Of a stretch of DNA of 11,299 bases, positions 4,688 through 11,299 are shown piece by piece (within the stretch, counting starts at the first letter, position 1; each line of letters begins with the position of its first letter). This DNA is from Acidobacteriaceae bacterium (GTDB taxonomy: Bacteria > Acidobacteriota > Terriglobia > Terriglobales > Acidobacteriaceae): positions 1-11,299 of the forward strand of contig DAHUZD010000272.1 of assembly GCA_027306745.1 (NCBI GenBank). Reading direction: 5' to 3'. A model generated the notes under the pieces. The model ran no database searches, was not told the DNA's origin, and saw only the letters and a list, made by a program, of their open reading frames with translations. A program made the position numbers and the translations under genes.

Positions 4688-6820
4688 ATGCACCGATTCA
4701 AAACGACCGCAGCCAAGAAGCGATTTTTCTGGATTCCAGCCCTGATGTCTCTTCCCTTGCTGGCCATGCCAACGCCCCTGCTGGCGCAGACTGGCGGCAT
4801 CCACGCCACCATCAACACCGCGAAGACAAGCACACCCATTTCGAAAAACATCTACGGCCAGTTTTTGGAACATGGGGGCGACATCGTCAACACTGGCGTC
4901 TGGTCGGAGATGCTGGTGGACCGCAAGTTCTTCTACCCGGTTGCCACCAACGCTCCTACGCCGCCGCCGGTCATGGGCAATACCGTGGGCAATCCTCGAT
5001 TCAATCGCATTCCAACACGCTGGTGGTCTCCCATCGGCGGCAGCGGCGTAGTCGTCATGGATACCAAGGCTCCTTACACCGGCGACCAGACTCCGCAGGT
5101 CCAACTCGACGCCAAGGTGCCGCACGGTTTCGTCCAATCAGGAATTGCTGTTCGCAAAGGCAAGGCCTACACCGGACGCATCGTGCTGGCAGGTTCTCCC
5201 ACGGCAGCGGTTCAAGTCACGCTCATCTGGGGCCAGGCGGCAGCCGACCGCCAGACAATCACACTGCGCCGGCTGAGTGCTGCCTATCGCAAGTTCCTGC
5301 TGCACTACACCGCCACAGCCGACACCGACAACGCAACCCTGACGATCACCGGCATGGGGACTGGCTCCTTCCATGTTGGAGCGGTCTCGCTGATGCCCGC
5401 CGACAACATCGACGGCTTCCGGCCCGAAGTGGTCGCCGCGCTGAAGCAACTGCACTTTGGCGTTCTCCGCTTCCCGGGCGGCAACTTTGTCTCAGCCTAT
5501 GAATGGCGTTACGGCGTTGGCGACATCGACAAGCGCCCGCCCATCTTTGATCCCGTCTGGCACGCCGTGCAGCCCAACGATGTGGGCACGGATGAATTTC
5601 TCACGCTCTGTCGCCTGCTGGGCGTGGAGCCTTACATCACAGTCAACGCAGGCTTTGGCGATGCCTGGTCTGCGCGCGAGTTAGTCGAGTACACCAACGG
5701 CGCGGCCACCACTCCCATGGGAAAATGGCGCACGGCCAACGGCCACGCTGCCCCGTATCACGTCCGGTATTTCGGTATTGGAAATGAGTCCTGGGGCGAT
5801 TACCAGATGGGCGCGATGGCGCTTCCGCAATTCGAGCTGAAGTATGACCTGTTTGCAAAGGAAATGCGCAAGGTCGATCCAACGATCCAACTTATCGCGC
5901 CCGGAGCCATGCCCGACGTGATGGAAGGCGCAGACCAGGCCCGGCGCATCAACGGCCAATATGTTCCTGACTATCTCTCCTCTGCCGACTGGACGGGACA
6001 GCTCATACTGCACTGCCTGAACAACATGAACATGATCAGCGAGCACTATTATGCCTCGGGCACGCAGCACACAGACATCAAGCTGCAGAAGAAGGTGCCC
6101 ATCAACCCGCCCTTATCGCTGATCGAATGGGAGCGCGCGCCCGCCGTTCAGGTTCGAGCAAAGTATGAGCATTACCAGGCCTACCTGCAGCGGATTCCCG
6201 CGTTCCGCGCGCATCCGGTTCCCATTGCCATCGATGAGTGGGCCTACTTCGGCGCAGGGCGGGACTCCTACAAAGTTGTGCCTGCCTACGCGTGGGCTTT
6301 TCATGAAATGTTCCGCCACTCCGATGTCTTCCAAATGGGGGCCTTCACCTTTGCCACCTCTATGATGAGTGAGAACCGCACAGAAGCCGTGCTCAACCCC
6401 ACGGGCATGCTCTTCAAGATGTACAGCAACCACTTCGGCACGATCCCCGTTGAAGTCAGCGGAAACTCACCGCAGCCGAAACCGGTCTTCCCGGCTGGCG
6501 GCGACCAGCCCGCGGTGAACCCGGGCAGCGACACGTATCCGCTTGACGTGAGCGCCGCCCTCAGCCAAGACCGCAAAACGCTCACCATCGCGGTGCTCAA
6601 TCCGTCTGACTCTGAACAGACGCTGCAACTCACCATCGAAGGCACCCAACTAGCCAGTTCTGGACATCTTTACCGCATGGCACCGCATTCGATCGACGCA
6701 ACGGTTTCAGTGGATAAGAAGCCGGAAGTTCAGGCCGATGATTTGCCGCTTGGGCCTTTGCCCGGCACGATCACTGTGCGCCCTTTCAGCGTGAACATTT
6801 ATTCCTACGCAATACAGTAG
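4688..6820 (+). CDS. Secreted GH51 alpha-L-arabinofuranosidase with inserted carbohydrate-binding-like domain
   Basis: The product is 710 residues, about 185 longer than its GH51 neighbour. It has a signal peptide (residues 1-34, core IPALMSLPLLAMPTPLLA, cut near LAQ). The catalytic fold starts with NIYGQFLEHGG. It is then interrupted at about residues 85-240 by a beta-rich segment that looks like a CBM4/9-type jelly roll, and resumes with LRFPGGNFVSAYEWRYGVG. The acid/base is Glu367 (FGIGNES) and the nucleophile Glu517 (IDEWAYFG), so the enzyme should be active. A C-terminal beta-sandwich follows (about 600-710). I start at ATG 4688, with GGAG 11 nt upstream and a clean signal peptide after it; in-frame ATGs at 4646 and 4661 lack a ribosome site. 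It probably releases arabinofuranose from a polymer that the insert helps bind. The next gene begins 25 bp later. Confidence 0.92.
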   Translation: MHRFKTTAAKKRFFWIPALMSLPLLAMPTPLLAQTGGIHATINTAKTSTPISKNIYGQFLEHGGDIVNTGVWSEMLVDRKFFYPVATNAPTPPPVMGNTVGNPRFNRIPTRWWSPIGGSGVVVMDTKAPYTGDQTPQVQLDAKVPHGFVQSGIAVRKGKAYTGRIVLAGSPTAAVQVTLIWGQAAADRQTITLRRLSAAYRKFLLHYTATADTDNATLTITGMGTGSFHVGAVSLMPADNIDGFRPEVVAALKQLHFGVLRFPGGNFVSAYEWRYGVGDIDKRPPIFDPVWHAVQPNDVGTDEFLTLCRLLGVEPYITVNAGFGDAWSARELVEYTNGAATTPMGKWRTANGHAAPYHVRYFGIGNESWGDYQMGAMALPQFELKYDLFAKEMRKVDPTIQLIAPGAMPDVMEGADQARRINGQYVPDYLSSADWTGQLILHCLNNMNMISEHYYASGTQHTDIKLQKKVPINPPLSLIEWERAPAVQVRAKYEHYQAYLQRIPAFRAHPVPIAIDEWAYFGAGRDSYKVVPAYAWAFHEMFRHSDVFQMGAFTFATSMMSENRTEAVLNPTGMLFKMYSNHFGTIPVEVSGNSPQPKPVFPAGGDQPAVNPGSDTYPLDVSAALSQDRKTLTIAVLNPSDSEQTLQLTIEGTQLASSGHLYRMAPHSIDATVSVDKKPEVQADDLPLGPLPGTITVRPFSVNIYSYAIQ

Positions 6821-6845
6821 TCCAAATTTTTCAAGGAGACTTTCA

Positions 6846-7955
6846 ATGAAGATGATGCAAAAGTTCCTGACCGGCGCAGCCGCCCTGGCCATGATTGCGC
6901 CGTGCCCCTGGATGGCAGCGCAGGTGCAAACCATTGTTCCTCCCGTGGTTACGGGGGCAAAACCCGTCACCGTCGAACACATCAAGATCCACGGCGCTCA
7001 TCTGGAAGGAAATCTGGAGGGCGATGCCGTTGACCGCGACGTACTGGTCTTTCTGCCGCCCAGCTATGGCAAAGACAAGCATCGACGGTATCCGGTCGTT
7101 TATGCGCTGCACGGCTACTCGATCGGAGCAGAACAGTGGACGCACGAGATCCACGTTCCCCAGACGATTGAAGGCGCTTTTGCAAAAGGCGGGCGCGAAA
7201 TGATCGTGGTTCTGCCCGATTCCAAAACGATCTACACCGGCTCAATGTACTCCAGCTCTGTAACGACGGGCGACTTTGAGGATTACATTGCCAGCGACGT
7301 CGTGACGTACATCGATGCGCATTACCGCACCATTCCGAATCGCACCAGTCGCGGACTCGTCGGCCACTCCATGGGCGGCTACGGCGCCACCCGCATCGGC
7401 ATGAAGCATCCTGATGTTTTCGGCGCGCTCTACATTATGAGTCCCTGCTGTCTGTCCCCGATGGGGAGCAGAGGATTTGCCCCGGCAGATCGGGCGAAAG
7501 AAATAGCGATCGCTAATGAGAAGAAGGTGGCGACGGCCAAATCGCCGGCAGAACTGGCCGCGGATTCGCCCGGTTTTGGCGCAGCACAATTCGCAACCGC
7601 AGCGGCTTGGGCACCCGACCCAAAGAATCCTCCGCTCTACTTTGACCTGCCCACCAAAGATGGCGTCCCGCAGCCAGAGATCGTGGCGAAATTTACGGCC
7701 AATGCACCGCTGGCCTTTGTGGACCAGTACATTGGAAACCTCAAGCGGTATCGCGCGATCTCCATCGATGTTGGCGACCAGGATGGCCTGCGCTTTGACA
7801 CCATCAAGCTGCACAACATTCTTGACAACTATGGCATCGCCAATGGCTTTGAAGTCTATTCCGGCACGCACACCAGTGCGGTCGCAGATCGATTCCAGAA
7901 CCACGTGATGCCATTTTTCAGCAAGAATCTTTGCTTTACAGCAGGCTGCCGATAA
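6846..7955 (+). CDS. Secreted esterase of the esterase D / CE1-like alpha/beta-hydrolase group
   Basis: The product is 369 residues with an N-terminal signal peptide (hydrophobic core GAAALAMIAP, cleavage near AAQ). The alpha/beta-hydrolase landmarks appear in order: YALHGYSIG (oxyanion region), the nucleophile elbow GHSMGG with Ser175, Asp313 in VGDQDG, and His342 in SGTHTS, giving a complete likely triad. This is the putative-esterase family that includes CE1 acetylxylan and feruloyl esterases as well as S-formylglutathione hydrolase. Export and the company of two arabinofuranosidases favour removal of acetyl or feruloyl groups from plant polysaccharide. A long lid-like insert lies between the elbow and the Asp (about 195-295), including a CC pair. 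AAGGAG at 6833-6838, 7 nt before the ATG, supports the start. It is 25 bp after the GH51 gene and 53 bp before the GH31 gene. The exact ester is not known. Confidence 0.85.
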   Translation: MKMMQKFLTGAAALAMIAPCPWMAAQVQTIVPPVVTGAKPVTVEHIKIHGAHLEGNLEGDAVDRDVLVFLPPSYGKDKHRRYPVVYALHGYSIGAEQWTHEIHVPQTIEGAFAKGGREMIVVLPDSKTIYTGSMYSSSVTTGDFEDYIASDVVTYIDAHYRTIPNRTSRGLVGHSMGGYGATRIGMKHPDVFGALYIMSPCCLSPMGSRGFAPADRAKEIAIANEKKVATAKSPAELAADSPGFGAAQFATAAAWAPDPKNPPLYFDLPTKDGVPQPEIVAKFTANAPLAFVDQYIGNLKRYRAISIDVGDQDGLRFDTIKLHNILDNYGIANGFEVYSGTHTSAVADRFQNHVMPFFSKNLCFTAGCR

Positions 7956-8008
7956 CGCGCAGATATGAACCAGCCGCCAGAGGCCGGAGAACAGAAAGCG
8001 AGTTGAAG

Positions 8009-10384
8009 ATGCATTGGAATGCCAACGCGATCCGTTCGTACAGCCGTTCATGGGCTACCATGCCCATCCTGATCCTTCTGGCGCTCACTCCGCCCCTGGC
8101 CGGGGCACAAATGCCCGGCCAGCAGGCACCGGGTCCTCCACCTGTTCATGCCGAGCAAACCAGCCACGGCATCCACGTAACATCGGGCCAAGAGGTGCTT
8201 ACGATCACCGCATGTACTGACTCGGTGATCCACGTTGTCGCAACGCTTGAACCTTCAATGCCAACGGCTCCGCGTCCATGGATGCTGGATGCACAGACAT
8301 CCTGCCCCGGAGCACCGTTTGTCTACACACAAGACGCAAAAGCAGCCATTCTGAAGACCGCGCGGCTGCAGGTCGAGGTGAATCTTCTGCGCGGCAACCT
8401 TACATTTCAGACAATCCGCGGAGAATCTCTGCTTCGAGAAGGCGATAGCGTGCCGCGCACCTATGAGCCGGTCGAGGTCAATGGCGAAACCACTTACCAC
8501 ATTGCGGACCGATTTTCTCCATCGATGGAAGAAGCTCTCTACGGTCTTGGGCAGCATCAAAGCGGAATGTTCAACTATCGGGGAGCGACAGTCGAACTTG
8601 GACAAGACAACACTGACATTGCCATCCCACTGCTGATCTCCAGCAAGGGCTACGGCCTGATGTGGAATACGGCTGCGCACAGCTACTTTGACAATCGCTT
8701 CCCGCTGGAGATGAAGTTGACCTCCATGGCCGGAAAGTCGATCGATTATTACTTCTTGTACGGCCAAGAGATCGACGGCGTTCTGCATGAGTACCGCACT
8801 CTGACTGGACACACGCCCATGCTGCCCAAGTGGGCCTACGGTTTCTTCCAATCAAAAGATCGCTATGTTTCGCTGGACGAGATCATGGCAATTGCGCAAC
8901 GATACCGGGAACAGCATATTCCGCTTGATGCCATGGTGCAGGACTGGTTCTGGTGGAAGACTGAAGGCGACCCCATTTTCAATGCGAACTATCACGATGT
9001 GGCACGGGACTTGAAGACCCTGCATCAAGAGAACGTGCACGCCATGATCTCAGTCTGGGGCTTGCTCGACCCTGCTTCGGATACCTATAAAATCCTCGAT
9101 GCGAAACATCTTCTTGTTCCCAAGGCCCACGTCTACGACGCCAGCAACCCTGAAGCGCGCGATATTTACTGGCAGCATCTTACCGGCCAGCTTCTCGCAC
9201 AGGGATGGGATGCCTTTTGGCTGGATAGCGCCGAGCCGGAAGAATACTGGCCGCACATGGGTGATGCCATTCTCAGCACCCGCCAAATCTCGATCGGCAA
9301 TGGAGCCGAGTATACAAATGTCTTTCCCTTCCTGCACACGCTCGGGGTGCAGGATCACTGGAAAAAGCAGAACCCTGACAAGCGTGTCTTTCTGCTGACC
9401 CGCTCCGCCTTTCTGGGTCAGCAACGCGTCGGCGCAGCGGTCTGGTCAGGGGACGTCTATGGCACTTACTGGGGCCTGCGCCATCAGATTCCCGCCGGGC
9501 TGAACTTCGCACTCTCTGGGTACCCCTACTGGACCACCGACATTGGCGGTTACTGGCCCCCGCAAGGCAACCCTCTCGCCAATCCTGCTTACCAGGAACT
9601 GTATGCGCGCTGGTTTGAATATGGCACGTTCTGTCCGATCTTCCGCACACATGGCCATCGTCCGCAAAATGAGATCTGGAGCTACGGCCCAGTCGAGCCG
9701 ATCCTGGTGAACTATGACCGTCTCCGCTACCGGCTGATGCCTTACATCTACTCGCTGGCCTGGAGGGTCACCTCTAACGATTACACGATTCAGCGTCCGC
9801 TCGTCATGGACTGGCGCACGGATCCGAAGACCTGGAATCTGGGCGATGAGTTCATGTTTGGCCCATCCATTCTTGTCAGTCCTGTGCTGCATGCGAATGT
9901 GAACCATCGCAGTGTTTATCTGCCCGCCGCAACAGCGTGGTATGACTTTTGGACGGGCCAAGCATTCAACGGCCAGCAGGAGATGGAGGCCAAGGCACCT
10001 ATCGAACGCATCCCACTCTACGTGCGCGCGGGTTCGATTCTGCCCATGGGACCCCAAATCGAATATGCAGACGAGGACCCCGCCGGACCGATCGAGCTTC
10101 GCATCTACCGCGGCGCAGAAGGCACATTCGACCTGTATGAAGACGCAGATGATGGCTACCAGTACGAAACAGGCCAGCATTCCATCATCCCCATGCGCTG
10201 GGATGATCACACTTCAACGCTTATCCTCGGTAATCGGCAAGGCTCGTTTCCCGGCATGGTCAAGCAGCGTACGTTCCGTGTCGTTCTGGTTGCAGCAGGA
10301 CACGGCATTGGCGGGGCTGTCACCGGTACACCGAACGCTGAAATCCACTATGAAGGCAAGGAAATCCGGTCAACTATCCGGTGA
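8009..10384 (+). CDS. Secreted GH31 glycosidase, probable alpha-xylosidase
   Basis: The product is 791 residues with a signal peptide (core PILILLALTPPLAGA, cut before QMP). The N-terminal beta-sandwich (about 40-235) contains YGLGQHQSG and FNYRGATVEL. The (beta/alpha)8 barrel starts at PKWAYGFFQSKDRY, continues through VQDWFWW (Asp312) and ends near residue 600, followed by C-terminal beta domains. The nucleophile is Asp406 in FWLDSAEPE and the acid/base Asp482 in VWSGD, the standard GH31 pair. The SAEPE form after the nucleophile and the FNYRG segment resemble xyloglucan alpha-xylosidases more than starch alpha-glucosidases, so removal of xylose from xyloglucan oligosaccharides is most likely. 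The PA14 insert found in some secreted relatives is missing. An in-frame ATG at 7931 would overlap the previous gene and add a poor leader, so 8009 is preferred. The upstream ribosome site is weak. Confidence 0.9.
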   Translation: MHWNANAIRSYSRSWATMPILILLALTPPLAGAQMPGQQAPGPPPVHAEQTSHGIHVTSGQEVLTITACTDSVIHVVATLEPSMPTAPRPWMLDAQTSCPGAPFVYTQDAKAAILKTARLQVEVNLLRGNLTFQTIRGESLLREGDSVPRTYEPVEVNGETTYHIADRFSPSMEEALYGLGQHQSGMFNYRGATVELGQDNTDIAIPLLISSKGYGLMWNTAAHSYFDNRFPLEMKLTSMAGKSIDYYFLYGQEIDGVLHEYRTLTGHTPMLPKWAYGFFQSKDRYVSLDEIMAIAQRYREQHIPLDAMVQDWFWWKTEGDPIFNANYHDVARDLKTLHQENVHAMISVWGLLDPASDTYKILDAKHLLVPKAHVYDASNPEARDIYWQHLTGQLLAQGWDAFWLDSAEPEEYWPHMGDAILSTRQISIGNGAEYTNVFPFLHTLGVQDHWKKQNPDKRVFLLTRSAFLGQQRVGAAVWSGDVYGTYWGLRHQIPAGLNFALSGYPYWTTDIGGYWPPQGNPLANPAYQELYARWFEYGTFCPIFRTHGHRPQNEIWSYGPVEPILVNYDRLRYRLMPYIYSLAWRVTSNDYTIQRPLVMDWRTDPKTWNLGDEFMFGPSILVSPVLHANVNHRSVYLPAATAWYDFWTGQAFNGQQEMEAKAPIERIPLYVRAGSILPMGPQIEYADEDPAGPIELRIYRGAEGTFDLYEDADDGYQYETGQHSIIPMRWDDHTSTLILGNRQGSFPGMVKQRTFRVVLVAAGHGIGGAVTGTPNAEIHYEGKEIRSTIR

Positions 10385-10464
10385 TGTATTGCGACGCCCG
10401 GCTTGATGAGCATCCTGGCTGCGCTCAGCAAACGAACAGATACATTTCTCAAGAAAGAGGGTTG

Positions 10465-11299
10465 ATGATGATGCATCGCAAGTTTTCGCTTCTGCTGGCA
10501 GCGGTCTGCTGCGCTCCGTTGGCGGCTCAATCAAAACCGGCTGCGCCGTGCGCAGCGCTGGCCAGCCTCAAGATTGATGGAACGGAAATCACCCAGGCTA
10601 CGCTGATCCAGCAAGGCCTCATCGTCCCGCCTCCCTACCCCGGCGCTCCTGCCATTGGCCCCCTGCCTGAACATTGCCGGGTGGATGGAGTGATCCATCG
10701 CAGGCGCGGAGTTGACGGGCAGGAGTTTGGAATCGGATTCTCTATCGCGTTGCCAGACAAATCCGCGTGGAATGGCGACTTCATGATGCAGGGCGGCGGC
10801 GGCGGCAACGGAGTGGTTGCTTATCCGGCTGGAGAGAATTACTCCGGCGAGGCGCCCGCTCTGTCGCGTGGCTTTGCCGTTGCCAGCACGGACACGGGGC
10901 ACAAAGCGAAGACGGGCGGATTTGACTTCTCCTTTATGCGCGACCAACAGGCCTACTTGGATTTCGCCTACATGGCCAATGCCGAGGTCGCCGGAGTCTC
11001 CAAGCAGATACTGGCCACGTATTACGCTAAACCCGCCGCCTACGCTTATTTCATTGGCTGCTCCACCGGCGGGCGCGAAGGCATGATCCTGTCACAGCGC
11101 TATCCAACCGCCTTCAACGGCATTGTCTCCGGGGACCCGGCCATGCGCACTGGACGATCCAACTTGGCCATCAGTCAATGGATTCCAGTGGCCTACAACC
11201 AAGCCTCGCCAAAGGATGCGTCTGGCAAGCCGGAGATCGAGAAGTTCCTGACCGATGGAGACCGCAAACTGTTCATGGACGCGCTGTTGAAGCAATGCG
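10465..11299 (+). CDS. Tannase/feruloyl esterase family protein, N-terminal part (runs off right edge)
   Basis: A frame of 278 codons stays open to the end of the window. After a signal peptide (KFSLLLAAVCCAPLAAQ), the tannase/feruloyl-esterase family landmarks follow: PCAALASLKI, LPEHCRVDGVI, a glycine-rich MQGGGGGNG, SRGFAVASTDTGH and the nucleophile motif GCSTGGREG with Ser200. The Cys199 next to it matches the family's Cys-Ser arrangement, in which that Cys forms a disulfide with a Cys beside the catalytic His. The Asp and His would lie beyond the window. Enzymes of this group cleave galloyl, feruloyl or other hydroxycinnamoyl esters. Three ATGs in a row (10465, 10468, 10471) follow GAGGG at 10457-10461; the second or third is better spaced from it. 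It is 80 bp after the GH31 gene and probably in the same operon. Confidence 0.9.
   Translation, partial: MMMHRKFSLLLAAVCCAPLAAQSKPAAPCAALASLKIDGTEITQATLIQQGLIVPPPYPGAPAIGPLPEHCRVDGVIHRRRGVDGQEFGIGFSIALPDKSAWNGDFMMQGGGGGNGVVAYPAGENYSGEAPALSRGFAVASTDTGHKAKTGGFDFSFMRDQQAYLDFAYMANAEVAGVSKQILATYYAKPAAYAYFIGCSTGGREGMILSQRYPTAFNGIVSGDPAMRTGRSNLAISQWIPVAYNQASPKDASGKPEIEKFLTDGDRKLFMDALLKQC

Noticed and set aside
4573..5502. Long plus-strand open frame of 309 codons overlapping the second GH51 gene
   Set aside because: It lies in another frame of a gene with clear catalytic motifs; its translation is low-complexity, rich in His, Arg and Ser, and matches no family pattern.
7242..8051. Minus-strand open frame of 269 codons opposite the CE1-like esterase
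   Set aside because: Antisense frame of a high-GC gene whose sense product has a full catalytic triad; the antisense product shows no domain and no ribosome site supports it.
9446..10210. Minus-strand open frame of 254 codons opposite the GH31 gene
   Set aside because: Codon-composition shadow of the GH31 gene, with no recognisable motifs.
10407..10429. Short inverted repeats after the GH31 gene as a terminator
   Set aside because: Stems of only 4-5 bp with no T-run; the next gene follows after 80 bp with its own ribosome site, so read-through is more likely.
1..11299. CRISPR arrays, insertion sequences, phage or toxin-antitoxin genes
   Set aside because: No regularly spaced repeats, transposase motifs or small toxin/antitoxin gene pairs were found on either strand.

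Overview
The window looks like a stretch of a Gram-negative, moderately GC-rich bacterial chromosome. The best guess is an acidobacterium of the Terriglobia/Acidobacteriaceae type. That guess rests on inference from protein style: a TolC-family protein with a DDPVYAFG motif, secreted GH51 and GH31 enzymes, and a tannase-family esterase, all with Sec signal peptides. There is no rRNA or other marker gene to confirm it.

Left part (1-1650), ordinary chromosome: the N-terminal part of a TolC-like outer-membrane efflux protein on the minus strand runs off the left edge. It is followed by a tRNA with CAU anticodon (509-584, plus; it looks more like tRNA-Ile2 than elongator tRNA-Met), an eight-helix DoxX-like membrane protein (757-1524, plus), and tRNA-Ser(CGA) on the minus strand (1556-1647).

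Right part (1875-11299), a carbohydrate-use locus on the plus strand: a LysR-type regulator is followed, after a 226-bp leader, by five tightly spaced genes for exported enzymes. They are a GH51 alpha-L-arabinofuranosidase (2989-4566), a larger second GH51 enzyme with an inserted carbohydrate-binding-like domain (4688-6820), an esterase-D/CE1-type esterase (6846-7955), a GH31 enzyme with alpha-xylosidase-type motifs (8009-10384), and the start of a tannase/feruloyl-esterase family protein (10465 to the right edge). Gaps of 121, 25, 53 and 80 bp with no convincing terminator suggest one operon. All five products have signal peptides and GH51, GH31, CE1 or tannase-type catalytic motifs, so the operon probably debranches an arabinosylated, ester-decorated plant hemicellulose (arabinoxyloglucan, feruloylated arabinoxylan or arabinan) outside the cytoplasm. 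No transporter, SusC/D pair or endo-acting backbone enzyme lies in the window.

The most interesting non-coding signal is a pair of matching operator-like motifs, ATCGA-N5-TCGAT, which also fit the LysR T-N11-A rule. One sits at the start of the LysR gene and the other in the leader of the first GH51 gene. This suggests that the LysR protein controls both itself and the enzyme operon. No gene-free stretch exceeds 300 bp.
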